This document shows positions 47,876 to 56,768 of a stretch of DNA of 64,000 bases, piece after piece (position 1 is the stretch's first letter; every line of letters starts with the position of its first letter). This DNA is from Methanobrevibacter smithii ATCC 35061 (GTDB taxonomy: Archaea > Methanobacteriota > Methanobacteria > Methanobacteriales > Methanobacteriaceae): contig NC_009515.1 in the NCBI RefSeq assembly GCF_000016525.1, forward strand, positions 770,501-834,500. Reading direction: 5' to 3'. The notes below the pieces were generated by a model, which saw only the letters and a list, made by a program, of their open reading frames with translations, was not told the origin of the DNA and searched no databases. Position numbers and translations under genes: made by a program.

Positions 47876-48355
47876 ATGAGTGTTGATAAAAAATCTGAAT
47901 TAAAAATTAGAGCTATTGAAAATGGTACAGTAATTGACCATATTACTGCAAACAAGTCATTACATATCCTTAAAATACTAGGGCTTCCAGACAGTGAAAC
48001 TAAAAATGTTACAGTAGCTATGAATGTTTCATCAAAAGAAATTGGTAGAAAGGACATAGTTAAAATTGAAAACAGAGAATTAAACCACGAAGAACTTGAC
48101 CAAATTGCATTAATTGCACCTAAAGCCAGTGTTAACATTATCAGAGACTACAAACCAGTGAAAAAAGATAAAATTATACTGCCTAATACAATTACTGGAA
48201 TTATCAAATGTACCAACTCAAAATGCATAACCAATTATGCAAATGAACCTATAGCTCCTAAATTTAATGTTATAAACAACCATCCGCCAGTTGTCAGATG
48301 CCATTACTGTGAAAAATTAATTAAAACAGAAGATATCGAAAAACAATTCGAATAA
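47876..48355 (+). CDS. pyrI: Aspartate carbamoyltransferase regulatory subunit
   Basis: A 159-residue PyrI that binds CTP or ATP and regulates the catalytic subunit PyrB in pyrimidine synthesis. The N-terminal allosteric domain contains [14 protein letters not shown] near residue 10; the zinc site is Cys112, Cys117, Cys142 and Cys145. The catalytic subunit gene is not next to it, as in other methanogens. It is translated four bases after the flavodoxin gene. Confidence 0.94.
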
Positions 48356-48376
48356 TCTTCAAATTCTTTTTTTATA

Positions 48377-48412
48377 AGTAACCATTTGGTTACTAAGTTA
48401 CCCAATAGTTAC
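48377..48412. promoter_or_regulatory. Candidate HxlR operator: palindrome and two further half-sites
   Basis: AGTAACCA (48377-48384) and TGGTTACT (48387-48394) form a perfect 18-bp palindrome. Two more GTTAC half-sites follow at 48397-48401 and 48408-48412, 11 bases apart. The group ends just before TTTAAAATA, the likely TATA box of the flavoprotein gene. An HxlR regulator gene lies immediately beyond that gene. Confidence 0.55.
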
Positions 48413-48490
48413 AAAAAGCTTTTAAAATACTTCAATCATAATATTAATTACATTTATTGCAATAAATAACCAAAAAAGGAAGTATATATT

Positions 48491-48892
48491 ATGAATGATG
48501 TAATAAAATTTTTAAATGAAAATCCATTAATTTATTTAGCAACTGAAGGTTTAGACGGAAATGCAAAAGTAAGACCAATATTATATTACTTTGAAGAAAA
48601 CAACAAACCTTATTTTTGTACAAGCAATAAAAAACCAATGTACAAAGAATTAGAAAAAAATCCTAACTGTGAAATTACAACAGCAACTGCTGAATTTGCA
48701 TGGATCAGAATAAGTGGAAAAGTAGAGTTTACTTCAAATTTAGAACTTAAACAAAAAGTTATCGAATCAAACGAACTAGTAAAAACATTATACCAAAGTG
48801 GAGATAATCCTGAATTCGAAGTATTCACCATCTCCGGTGATGCTACAATAGCTGACTTTTCAGGAAACCCTCCAAAAAATTATAAAATTTAA
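48491..48892 (+). CDS. Pyridoxamine 5'-phosphate oxidase-like FMN-binding protein
   Basis: A 133-residue protein of the PNPOx-like split-barrel family, in which most small members bind FMN or F420. Visible: MNDVIKFLNENPLIYLATEG at the start, KVRPILYYFEENNKPYFCTS and AWIRISGKVEF. In related organisms such genes are induced together with HxlR regulators and take part in redox or electrophile defence. A 9-base TATA-like element, a palindrome and its half-sites lie upstream. Stop is two bases from that of the convergent HxlR gene. Confidence 0.82.
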   Translation: MNDVIKFLNENPLIYLATEGLDGNAKVRPILYYFEENNKPYFCTSNKKPMYKELEKNPNCEITTATAEFAWIRISGKVEFTSNLELKQKVIESNELVKTLYQSGDNPEFEVFTISGDATIADFSGNPPKNYKI

Positions 48893-48894
48893 TT

Positions 48895-49272
48895 TTAAAT
48901 ATTAAGAGCTTGTTTAAAATTGTTTTTAATCTGATTTTTAACTTCTTCATCTTTATACTCAACAAAATCAGATTCATCTAAAATAAATACAGCAAGCTCA
49001 TATATTACCCTATTTAATTTTTTTCCATACTCTGTTAAATGATATTCGCTAGAAATAGGTGTCGTATTTAAAACCTTTTTTTCAACAAGCCCGTTATTTT
49101 CTAATTCCTTAAGTCTTTGTGACAAAACTTTATTACTTAAATCAGGTTTATCTTCTTGAAACTCTTTAAATTGTTTTTTACCAAAAAACATATCCCTAAT
49201 TAATTGGATAGTCCATTTTTTATTAAACAATACAACTGCTTTATCAATAGGGCATGCGCATTCAGATTTCAT
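48895..49272 (-). CDS. HxlR family transcription regulator
   Basis: A 125-residue winged-helix regulator of the HxlR (DUF24) family. The opening CACPIDKAVVLFNKKWTIQLI has the conserved N-terminal Cys (Cys7 here) often used as a thiol sensor for electrophiles or oxidants, and a second Cys at position 5. The recognition region is DLSNKVLSQRLKELENNGLV and the wing is SSEYHLTEYGKKL. It is convergent with the flavoprotein gene, with a gap of only two bases, so the pair forms a regulator-target module. The operator at 48377-48412 is its most likely site (inference). Confidence 0.88.
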   Translation of the reverse strand: MKSECACPIDKAVVLFNKKWTIQLIRDMFFGKKQFKEFQEDKPDLSNKVLSQRLKELENNGLVEKKVLNTTPISSEYHLTEYGKKLNRVIYELAVFILDESDFVEYKDEEVKNQIKNNFKQALNI

Positions 49273-49323
49273 AATTAAAGATATTTATGTAAAATCATAT
49301 AAATTTTTAGTTTATAAAAAAAA

Positions 49324-50523
49324 TCAGCCAATTAAATAATCAGCCAATCTTTTAGATAATGCCATGATAGTTAAAATCGGAGGTTTTCCTGGAGAAATTG
49401 GTAACACACTTGCATCATCAACAAACAAACCTTTAATTTCAGTTTCCAGGTTGCTGTCTACAAATTTTCCAATAGCTGCACTGCCGCCGGGATGTGCTCC
49501 TCTGTAAACTGTAGAAGCTATTGTAGCCGGATTAACACCTGCTTTTTCCAGAATAAAACCTGCAGCAGCTGCACCTTCAGCCAAATACCTGATATCATTA
49601 ATAGTGTTTATTTTAACAACATCCCCGTCATCAGTTATGTATCCTTTGCATTCATCAGATGTTTTAACCATGATACTCAATATATCTTTAGGTTCAGCAT
49701 CCCCCCCTATTTTAGACGGAATGAATGATGAGTAATGAGGTGACAGAACAAAGTTTTTGCCAACAACAAGACCCGCCATCTGAACTTCAGTGTTGAAGTT
49801 AATGTCTTTTATAACTCCTCCTACTGAAACAAAGGGATCAAAGAACAGTTCTCTTCCGGCATCAATCCCTATTTTTCTTAAAATTAAAGCAGAACCAATA
49901 GCTCCGGCAGACAATACCACTGTATCAGAGTGCAATATTTCCTCTTTTCCATTTTTAATAAATTTGACTCCTTTTATCCGATTATCTTCAGTTATCAAGC
50001 CAGTGATTTCAGCTTCATCAATGAATTCTACACCATTTTCAATAGCTATGTCAACAAAGTGTTTTCCTGTCCATTTTGCATCAACAGGACATCCAAATGC
50101 ACACTGACCGCACTGAATACATTTTTCTTCATAAATAGCTTTCGGCATTTTAATCGGATTTAAACCCAGCTCTTCAGCTGCATCCAAAAATAATTGTGTT
50201 CCTTTGCCTATATGAGTGTCATCCAAACCATGAACCTTAATCAGATTTTCAACATAATCATATTCTTCTGAAAGATCAATTCCATAATCATATAACTCCT
50301 CATCTAATGCCCTAACCATGTTAGCCATTGAAACCATTGTTGAACCTCCAACACATGTAGCTGTAAGCAAATCAACACTGCCATTGTATTTATCATAATA
50401 ATTAAAAGCATCTTTAGAGTCAATATATTTTCCTTTTTCGATTATGGTTACTGGCACATTAGATTTAGCCAATTCCATTGCTAATATTGCTCCTCCTGCT
50501 CCAGAACCTACAATTATTACCAT
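49324..50523 (-). CDS. GMC-type FAD oxidoreductase with a four-cysteine motif
   Basis: A 399-residue FAD-dependent oxidoreductase of the GMC type. The FAD-binding VGSGAGGAILAMELAKS is at residues 5-21 and a second nucleotide-binding stretch VVLSAGAIGSALILRKIG is near residue 205; the C-terminal FAD contact is VDDASVLPISPGKPPILTIM. Residues 135-145 carry CIQCGQCAFGC, a four-Cys spacing that fits a [4Fe-4S] cluster and also occurs in some bacterial alcohol oxidases. The substrate is unknown. It starts 178 bases before tldD on the opposite strand, and ends 51 bases from the HxlR start. Confidence 0.78.
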   Translation of the reverse strand: MVIIVGSGAGGAILAMELAKSNVPVTIIEKGKYIDSKDAFNYYDKYNGSVDLLTATCVGGSTMVSMANMVRALDEELYDYGIDLSEEYDYVENLIKVHGLDDTHIGKGTQLFLDAAEELGLNPIKMPKAIYEEKCIQCGQCAFGCPVDAKWTGKHFVDIAIENGVEFIDEAEITGLITEDNRIKGVKFIKNGKEEILHSDTVVLSAGAIGSALILRKIGIDAGRELFFDPFVSVGGVIKDINFNTEVQMAGLVVGKNFVLSPHYSSFIPSKIGGDAEPKDILSIMVKTSDECKGYITDDGDVVKINTINDIRYLAEGAAAAGFILEKAGVNPATIASTVYRGAHPGGSAAIGKFVDSNLETEIKGLFVDDASVLPISPGKPPILTIMALSKRLADYLIG

Positions 50524-50673
50524 TTAATCACCTTATAACTTTTAAAAAAAATCTATAACATGAGTTATATTTTTTATTGTATTTAAACACAAAGGATATA
50601 TTTGGAAAAAGAAATAAAAAAAGAATTCCCTTTATTACAACACATATATTAAACTTAAACTCTAAAAATAGAT

Positions 50674-50685
50674 AATAATATATTA
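50674..50685 (+). promoter_or_regulatory. TATA box of tldD, probably leaderless
   Basis: AATAATATATTA is centred about 23 bases before the ATG at 50702. No ribosome-binding site is present; an out-of-frame ATG at 50688 ends in a stop after a few codons. Confidence 0.45.
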
Positions 50686-50701
50686 TCATGGATATGAAAC
50701 A

Positions 50702-52072
50702 ATGAATGAAAATCTTGATTTATTTGAAAAAGTCATTAACAAAACCATTCCCAAAGTAGATTATGTGGATATCAGAGGCGGAAACGGAAATAACACCTCC
50801 ATAATCATGAAAGATGGAGAAGTACAGGAAATCAACACAGGAAACTCTTTAGGTATAAGAATAAGAGTTTTAAATAATGGTGCATGGGGATTTGCTTATA
50901 CAAATGATTTATCAAAATTAGATGAAATAGCACAAACTTCTATAAAGATATCAAACTCCCTTAAAGGAGATGAATCATTGTCTAAAGCAGATATAATTCA
51001 GGATAAAGTATCTACTGATGTTAAAATACCTTTCAGTGATGTTTCAATAGAAGAAAAAAAAGAAATAATGTCTGAAGCCAGCAAAGCTGCCAGTTTAAAA
51101 GAAGTAACCAGCACTACTGTTTCCTATTCCGATTCACAAAGCCAGGAAGTTATCTTAAGCAGTGAAGGTACAAGCATTGAAATGAACACAAATAGGGTTG
51201 CAATGTTTTTAAATGCTGCTGCAAGTGATGGAACCATGATGCAAATCGGACACAACAGTATTGGTGGAGTAAAAGGCTTTGAAGCTATAAATGACGAAGA
51301 CATTGAAGCTTTTGGAAGAAAAATAGGTGAAAAGGCTGTAAGATTATTGAAAGCTGAAAGTGCACCTTCAGGAAGATTCCCAATTATTGCTGACCCTAAT
51401 TTAACCGGAGTATTTGTTCATGAAGCATTAGGTCATGCAGTAGAAGGAGATCTGATTTTGCAAAATGATTCAATTCTTAAAGATAAATTAGGAAGCAAAA
51501 TAGGTTCAGAAATAGTCAATATCTACGATGATGCAAGTTTAAAAGACGGATTCGGATATTATCCTTATGATGTGGAAGGAGTTAAAACCAAACCTAATCA
51601 TCTAGTAAAAGACGGTAAATTAATATCTCTTTTAAATTCAAGAGAAACCGCATCAAAATTAAATATGAAATCTTCAGGAAATGCAAGATCAATAATAGCT
51701 GACAAACCAATTGTAAGAATGAGTAACACTTACTTAAAACCTGGAGAGATGTCTTTTGAAGAGCTGATAGAAGATATTCCTGACGGAATTTATCTTAAAG
51801 GCTCAAGAGGCGGACAAGTTGATACCGGAAAAGGAATATTCCAGTTCAATGCTGCAGAAGGATTTAAAATAGAAAACGGAGAAATAACCACTCCGTTAAG
51901 AGATGTTTCATTATCCGGAAATATATTAGAAACCCTAAAAAATGTTGACGCTATCGGCAATGACTTTGAACTAAGTGTTGGATTCTGTGGAAAAGACGGT
52001 CAGACTGCACCAGTAGGTGACGGCGGACCACATACAAGAATTTTAAATGCTTTAGTTGGCGGAAGTAGCTAA
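50702..52072 (+). CDS. tldD: TldD-family metallopeptidase
   Basis: A 456-residue TldD. Its zinc motif [11 protein letters not shown] near residue 240 is characteristic. In bacteria TldD works with TldE (PmbA) to cut unfolded peptides and modify RiPP precursors; the partner gene is not visible here, but archaeal genomes often carry it elsewhere. The protein begins [17 protein letters not shown]. The next gene, AMMECR1, starts 18 bases after its stop. Confidence 0.9.
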   Translation: MNENLDLFEKVINKTIPKVDYVDIRGGNGNNTSIIMKDGEVQEINTGNSLGIRIRVLNNGAWGFAYTNDLSKLDEIAQTSIKISNSLKGDESLSKADIIQDKVSTDVKIPFSDVSIEEKKEIMSEASKAASLKEVTSTTVSYSDSQSQEVILSSEGTSIEMNTNRVAMFLNAAASDGTMMQIGHNSIGGVKGFEAINDEDIEAFGRKIGEKAVRLLKAESAPSGRFPIIADPNLTGVFVHEALGHAVEGDLILQNDSILKDKLGSKIGSEIVNIYDDASLKDGFGYYPYDVEGVKTKPNHLVKDGKLISLLNSRETASKLNMKSSGNARSIIADKPIVRMSNTYLKPGEMSFEELIEDIPDGIYLKGSRGGQVDTGKGIFQFNAAEGFKIENGEITTPLRDVSLSGNILETLKNVDAIGNDFELSVGFCGKDGQTAPVGDGGPHTRILNALVGGSS

Positions 52073-52090
52073 TAAAGAGGTGTAATAAAA

Positions 52091-52648
52091 ATGATAAGCC
52101 AAGAACATGGAGAATATTTGTTAAATATAGCTAAAAAAGCGGTAAAAACTTATCTTGAAACCGGCGAACAAATTCTTGTTCCTGAAGACTGTCCTGAAGA
52201 ACTTAAAGAAAAATTAGGTGTTTTTGTAACTTTAAACAAAAATAATCAGTTAAGAGGATGTATCGGATATCCCGAACCTATTGAAAGTGCAATTCAGGCA
52301 ACAATCAGTGTAGCAATTGCAGCGGCATCTGAAGACCCAAGATTTCCGCAGGTAATTCCTGAAGAATACGATAATCTGGAATTTGAGGTTACAGTTTTAA
52401 CAAAACCCCAATTAATGGAAATTGCGCATCCAAGTGAATATCTAAACAATATCAAAATCGGCAAAGACGGATTAATGATTAAAAAAGGATATTCAAAAGG
52501 ATTGCTGCTTCCTCAAGTAGCAACTGAAAATAACTTTGATGTAGAAACTTTTTTAGAACATACCTGTATGAAAGCAGGAATTAGTGCAGACAGCTATTTA
52601 GACGAAAGCTGTGATGTATACACATTCCAGGGACAAATATTTAAATAG
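52091..52648 (+). CDS. AMMECR1-domain protein
   Basis: A 185-residue AMMECR1 family protein, conserved in archaea and eukaryotes with unknown biochemical role (a link to RNA or to radical SAM chemistry has been suggested). The six-residue motif LRGCIG is at about residues 54-59, part of NNQLRGCIGYPEPI. GGTG precedes the ATG. It follows tldD. Its stop at 52646-52648 is immediately followed by an open but orphan stretch in another frame (52650-52703), a remnant of some other gene. Confidence 0.9.
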   Translation: MISQEHGEYLLNIAKKAVKTYLETGEQILVPEDCPEELKEKLGVFVTLNKNNQLRGCIGYPEPIESAIQATISVAIAAASEDPRFPQVIPEEYDNLEFEVTVLTKPQLMEIAHPSEYLNNIKIGKDGLMIKKGYSKGLLLPQVATENNFDVETFLEHTCMKAGISADSYLDESCDVYTFQGQIFK

Positions 52649-52649
52649 T

Positions 52650-52703
52650 GATAACTTCTGGCAAGAAGTATTAAAAGCATGCAACGAAAATAAAGACAAA
52701 TAA
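52650..52703 (+). pseudogene. Orphan C-terminal coding fragment
   Basis: Eighteen codons read DNFWQEVLKACNENKDK and stop, in the +1 frame relative to AMMECR1. The wording is protein-like and not shared with AMMECR1, so it may be the tail of a lost gene; too short to be sure. Confidence 0.3.
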
Positions 52704-52707
52704 TAAT

Positions 52708-53064
52708 CTAAAGTGTTATGTGGAAATACCATTTATCCACATCAACTCTTTTAGGCTGTTTTTCATTAGCTATTTTTTCATAGCCTCCAGTGAATGCCAC
52801 TACGCAGTCATCGTGAATAGCTTCATTTGGATATGCTGTTATTTTTTCTAAATCATTGATATTTCATAAATATCCGAATATTAATGAATTGCCGTTAGAA
52901 AATGTCGATTTCCATACACATTTCGAAGAATAGTTTATCTTTAGCATCTCAATGTCAAAAGCATTTTTTGTTATCTTGTCAAGATTGTCAAGTCCTGTTT
53001 TAATGTCTGTAACCTGTTGCTGAAGAATTGTATCAATAGCTATATTTATACTTCTTGATGAACA
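52708..53064 (-). pseudogene. Decayed gene with an in-frame TGA
   Basis: On the minus strand 119 codons read as one continuous, protein-like frame except for a TGA at 52864-52866. Upstream part: IAIDTILQQQVTDIKTGLDN and then ITKNAFDIEMLKINYSS; downstream part: NINDLEKITAYPNEAIHDD and VVAFTGGYEKIANE, ending at a TAG (52708-52710). There is no in-frame start near the 5' end. I do not recognise the family. The single stop in otherwise intact frame points to recent inactivation or to an unusual decoding; the first is likelier. Confidence 0.55.
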
Positions 53065-53213
53065 TTAATGTCAGTTATTTGTCTTTGTTTATAGAGTGTA
53101 TTATATTATTTATACAATATAGTCATTGTATTTTTTTTCTTCAAAATTTCATCATGAAAAATCAACATATCTTGTTAAAAATCTAATTAAAATTATTTAG
53201 AAATATGTTCAAA
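53065..53213. other. Non-coding AT-rich sequence between decayed frames
   Basis: No gene is visible here. TACAAT (53113-53118) and ATTGTA (53125-53130) form a small inverted repeat followed by eight T, which could be a terminator on the plus strand. Confidence 0.4.
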
Positions 53214-53744
53214 TTATCCCGTATGTTCTAATAATAGTATATTTTCCCTAGAAAGATTTATTTTAAAATCTTCAATAAAATTAGAAATAACATACTTACT
53301 GCCATTAGTTTTATACCAAAAAATTAATTTATTTATGAATTTACTTTCAATTTCAGGTGTTGCATACACCCATAAACATTTAAAAACATTTAATGTTTTT
53401 TCTAATGAATATGATCCATAATAAACTTCAATTATTGGAATAAATTTTAATAAAAAATCTTGGACAACATTTTCATCAATCTCGCCAATGTCGATTACTT
53501 CTTTTCTAAAATACTCTGCGATAAAATAATAAAAAGGAGCCCTACACTCATAACCCTCTGTTGAAATTGGATTTAAAAATTGACAGCCATGTTTCAAGAA
53601 TTTGTTTAAATTAAACTTATTTTTTAAATATGTAGGATATAAAAAATAAATATTCTTTATATACTCTATATGGAAATTATAATTTCGATATACACCTAAG
53701 CAACTGTTTATAATAATGTTTAACCAACTTTTAATTTCATGAAT
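53214..53744 (-). pseudogene. 5'-truncated hypothetical reading frame without a start codon
   Basis: An open frame of 176 codons runs from just after a TAG (53745-53747) to a stop at 53214-53216, with no ATG or GTG in its first 50 or so codons. The first ATG-like option is a TTG at 53597, which would leave out clearly protein-like sequence such as SWLNIIINSCLGVYRNYNF and EYIKNIYFLYPTYL. The part after the TTG (127 residues) is rich in Phe, Tyr, Ile, Lys and Asn and has GYECRAPFYYFIAEYFRKEV. No family recognised. I read it as the C-terminal part of a larger gene that lost its 5' end, though a start at an unusual codon cannot be excluded. Confidence 0.5.
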
Positions 53745-53847
53745 CTAAGACATTATCCACAAGTTTAATTAAGCATCCTAGCTAAAGAATATTATATAAA
53801 TATTGAAAGAGAAGCAGTATAAGTAACTGATATTTAAAGTGATAACA

Positions 53848-54858
53848 ATGATGATACCTACAATACCCACTCCTGATGAATTACTTGATAAAGGATTTAG
53901 CAGAGGGAAAAAGCAAGCAGATTTAATGAGAACACAGAAAATACCAAAACATCTGAAAGGAAAAAGAATTGAAGAAAGAAGAGTTATAACTTCTTGTCAG
54001 GTAATCAAAGACAAATTAAAATCCATTTTAGATAGTGTTCCGGATATAGAAGACCTTCCCCCATTTTATCAGGATTACATTGATATTACTGTTGGTGTGG
54101 ATGATATGAAACAGGCTCTTGGAGGACTTAACTGGGCTTATGGTATTTTAACACAACTTGAAAAAGAATACGGAAGTAAAATCAGGAAAAATCCGTCAGA
54201 AAAGGCAACTACCCTTCAAAAACAGGCATACGGTAGAATTGCATCTGTTGTAAACAAAATCAAAAAGGATTTGGATTTTCTGGATTTTGCAAAAGCTAAC
54301 TTAAGAAACATGCCTACAATTGACTTTGATGCAACAACAATTGTAATTGCTGGATTTCCAAATGTGGGAAAATCCACACTTCTTAACCAGATATCTGGAG
54401 CAGACCCCCAAATAGCCAACTATCCTTTTACAACTAAAGGTATTCAAATAGGGCATGTGGAAAGACATTGGAAAAGTATTCAAATTATTGACACTCCCGG
54501 ACTTTTAGACAGACCGGTTTTAGAAATGAATGATATTGAATTAAATGCAATAGTGGCTTTGGAACATTTGGCGGATGCTATTTTATTTATTTTCGATGCA
54601 TCTGAAACCTGCGGATTTGGTCTGGAAAGTCAGTACAATTTATTAAAACAGATTGAAAAAATATTTGACAACATTCCTGTAATCTACCTATTTAATAAAA
54701 TGGATCTTATTGAAGACACCAGCTATGTGGAACAGTATGTTGATGAATTAGATAACTCCATTTTCATATCAGCTATTGAAGGAGAAGGTATTGATAAAAT
54801 AAATAAAGTTTTAGACTCTGTTAAAAAAATAGAAAGAAATGAAGAAGAGGAATATTAA
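53848..54858 (+). CDS. Nog1-like GTPase
   Basis: A 336-residue GTPase of the NOG1 group, involved in large ribosomal subunit assembly. The N-terminal helical region (about 150 residues, [20 protein letters not shown] at the start) is typical. G1 is GFPNVGKST near residue 171, G3 is DTPGLLDR near 215 and G4 is NKMD near 285. An upstream GTG at 53839 is in frame, but the ATG at 53848 follows GTGAT and fits better. The gene stands after the decayed patch and before hsp20. Confidence 0.9.
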   Translation: MMIPTIPTPDELLDKGFSRGKKQADLMRTQKIPKHLKGKRIEERRVITSCQVIKDKLKSILDSVPDIEDLPPFYQDYIDITVGVDDMKQALGGLNWAYGILTQLEKEYGSKIRKNPSEKATTLQKQAYGRIASVVNKIKKDLDFLDFAKANLRNMPTIDFDATTIVIAGFPNVGKSTLLNQISGADPQIANYPFTTKGIQIGHVERHWKSIQIIDTPGLLDRPVLEMNDIELNAIVALEHLADAILFIFDASETCGFGLESQYNLLKQIEKIFDNIPVIYLFNKMDLIEDTSYVEQYVDELDNSIFISAIEGEGIDKINKVLDSVKKIERNEEEEY

Positions 54859-54926
54859 AGATACCTTTATATATTAAAAGTCCATAATAACAATTAAATT
54901 TAATTAAACATAATGGAGTCACAAAT

Positions 54927-55517
54927 ATGGTAGAGAAAGATATAATCGAAACCAAAATTAGCGAAGGCAAAGAAAAAGCTGAAGAAAAAATTGACGAACA
55001 CAAAGAAAAGGCTGAAGAAAAAATCAATTACCGCAAGGAAAAATTAAACGAAAAAAGGGAACAGACAAAAAATATGGCTGGAAAAATGACAGAAGATTTA
55101 TCCAGAGGCTTTGATGATCTTCAAGAAGGTATTAAATCAATCCAAAAAATAATTGATCAGAAAATTGATGATTATAAAAAAGCAACCATCCACAGCTTAG
55201 ACGTTGATTTAATAGAAACTGAAGAAAAATACTACTTGAAAGTAGATGTTCCAGGTATTGAAAAAGAAGAAATTGATATTGAAGCTGGAGACAAAGACAT
55301 CTCAATTGTAGCTACTTTCAAACCGTATACTGAAGAAATTGAAGAAGAAGATAAAACTGTTTTAATTTCAGATATAAAACAAGGAAAATGCAGCAAAAGC
55401 ATCAGATTCAGCAACAATATTGAAATTGATAAAATCAGTGCAAAATTCAACAACGGAACAGTTTTAATAACTATTCCTAAATTAAAAACACCAAAAAATA
55501 AAATTAATGTAGAATAA
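54927..55517 (+). CDS. hsp20: Small heat-shock protein (Hsp20/alpha-crystallin) with long charged N-terminus
   Basis: A 196-residue small heat-shock protein, an ATP-independent holdase. The alpha-crystallin domain is at about residues 90-185 (SLDVDLIETEEKYYLKVDVP, then SISIRFSNN-type and NGTVLITIPKL near the end). The N-terminal ~85 residues are a highly charged Lys/Glu coiled coil containing two near-identical units KAEEKI...HKEKAEEKI, unusual for Hsp20. Its stop codon lies inside a hairpin terminator whose T-run has been interrupted by an insertion sequence. Confidence 0.9.
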   Translation: MVEKDIIETKISEGKEKAEEKIDEHKEKAEEKINYRKEKLNEKREQTKNMAGKMTEDLSRGFDDLQEGIKSIQKIIDQKIDDYKKATIHSLDVDLIETEEKYYLKVDVPGIEKEEIDIEAGDKDISIVATFKPYTEEIEEEDKTVLISDIKQGKCSKSIRFSNNIEIDKISAKFNNGTVLITIPKLKTPKNKINVE

Positions 55518-55540
55518 ATTTTCTACATATTTCTTTTTTT
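55507..55540 (+). terminator. hsp20 terminator, split by the insertion sequence
   Basis: ATGTAGAA (55507-55514) pairs with TTCTACAT (55521-55528) around TAAATT and is followed by ATTTCTTTTTTT, the last eight bases of which are the left target-site copy of the insertion sequence. Confidence 0.75.
55533..55540. repeat. Target-site duplication, left copy
   Basis: CTTTTTTT, identical to 56922-56929 immediately outside the right end; the sequence is part of the hsp20 terminator T-run. Confidence 0.9.
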
Positions 55541-55569
55541 GAGTCTGTAAAATTTTATAGGCTTATTTG
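55541..55569 (+). repeat. Left terminal inverted repeat of the insertion sequence
   Basis: Begins GAGTCTGTAAAATTTTATAG and is the exact reverse complement of 56893-56921 over 29 bases. Confidence 0.95.
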
Positions 55570-56768
55570 ATTTTAATGTGTTTTTCAGTCCAATTTTGCA
55601 TTTGATAGTCTAAAAATGTCAGGATTCCATTTTTGGTTTTGTATATTTTCTTTATTTTTTCAGGATTGGTTTGTCTGTAGTAATTTTCGACTTTATTTGA
55701 TGTTTTTTCTATATTTTCATCATCAAGATATTCTACGTATCTGTGGAAGTGATTTATGATATGTTTTCTTATGAAATCTTTTAAAACAACTGGTATGGCC
55801 GTATATTTTTGTAAATATTGTTTAAATTGTTCTATTGCTTCTTTTTTTGAGTTTTGTCTGAAACAGTTTTTTAATTCTTGTGCATTTTCGTAAATATGGT
55901 CTCTTTGTTTTCCATTAATCTTGTTTCTTCTACAATATACTTTTAATTTATGGTTTATTGTTTGAAACAGATGAAATATGCACAATTGATGTTTTACTTC
56001 TATTTCATCTGCTACATTACGATACATTGGGAATAAATCGGTTGTTAGGCAAATGAATGGTTTATTTTCTGTTGATTCTAAGATAAATTTTTTCGTGTTT
56101 TTTGGTATTCTGCGACGTACTATTCGTTCTGTGACTGGAATATTGAGTATTGCATCAAATAAAGTTAATCTGTAGTGTCTAGTTCCATTAAGTCTTAAAA
56201 ATTGCTCATCATATAAATAATAGCCAGAATATTCAAATTTTTCATTGCTGATGCTTTCTTCGTGATTTTTGTCAGACCAGTTCTTGATTGTTTGATGAGA
56301 TATTCTGATTCCAAGGAATATTTCAAAGTATTTACTTATTTTACGAAGTGATTGGTACCCTATTTTCATTATTCCTGGAATTTTATCCATTATTTCTTGT
56401 AAAAATTGTTTATTTTCACCAATTAATGGATTATTGTATATTCCGAATTTTTTTCCACATTTTTTGCATTGATATTGCTGTTCTTTGAATTCTGTTGTTT
56501 TTCCATTAGTATTTTGTTTGTTTTTCTTTATTGTGCCTTTTTTGATTATTTTGTGGCTTCCACAAACTGGACAAATGGGATTATCATATTTAAAAGTATT
56601 ATTTTCATCTAAAAATAGTTTATGATTAGTATTTTCAAAATTAGGTGTTTTATTCAATCTTTTTGAAATAATTTTTTCTTGATCAATTTTTTCATCAAAA
56701 AAATCATAAAGTTTAAGTTGTATGAAGTCTATATTACTATTGAGGGCAGATTTGTTTTGTTTGGTCAT
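55563..56768 (-). CDS. DDE transposase of the insertion sequence
   Basis: A 401-residue DDE transposase. An N-terminal zinc-finger-like region (CPVCGSHKIIKKG near residue 68 and CKKCGKKFG near 101) should bind the ends. Likely catalytic acids are Asp in YLYDEQFLRLNG near residue 186, Asp in CLTTDLFPMYRNV near 239 and Glu in NKVENYYRQTNP near 365. The reading frame is intact and its stop lies within the left terminal repeat. It starts with the ATG at 56768, about 125 bases inside the right repeat. Confidence 0.93.
   Translation of the reverse strand: MTKQNKSALNSNIDFIQLKLYDFFDEKIDQEKIISKRLNKTPNFENTNHKLFLDENNTFKYDNPICPVCGSHKIIKKGTIKKNKQNTNGKTTEFKEQQYQCKKCGKKFGIYNNPLIGENKQFLQEIMDKIPGIMKIGYQSLRKISKYFEIFLGIRISHQTIKNWSDKNHEESISNEKFEYSGYYLYDEQFLRLNGTRHYRLTLFDAILNIPVTERIVRRRIPKNTKKFILESTENKPFICLTTDLFPMYRNVADEIEVKHQLCIFHLFQTINHKLKVYCRRNKINGKQRDHIYENAQELKNCFRQNSKKEAIEQFKQYLQKYTAIPVVLKDFIRKHIINHFHRYVEYLDDENIEKTSNKVENYYRQTNPEKIKKIYKTKNGILTFLDYQMQNWTEKHIKIK

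Noticed and set aside
52864-52866. TGA as a selenocysteine codon
   Set aside because: No SECIS-like hairpin is seen after the frame and no selenocysteine genes are known to me in this group; the frame also lacks a start codon, so decay is simpler.
53113-53138. Hairpin plus eight T as a terminator of an unknown plus-strand gene
   Set aside because: The stem has only six A/T-rich pairs and no intact gene precedes it on the plus strand.
52730-53761. TTATCCAC repeated at 52732 and 53752 as flanking attachment sites of a lost element
   Set aside because: The match is only eight to nine bases in AT-rich sequence and no integrase or tRNA lies near; not enough for an att site.
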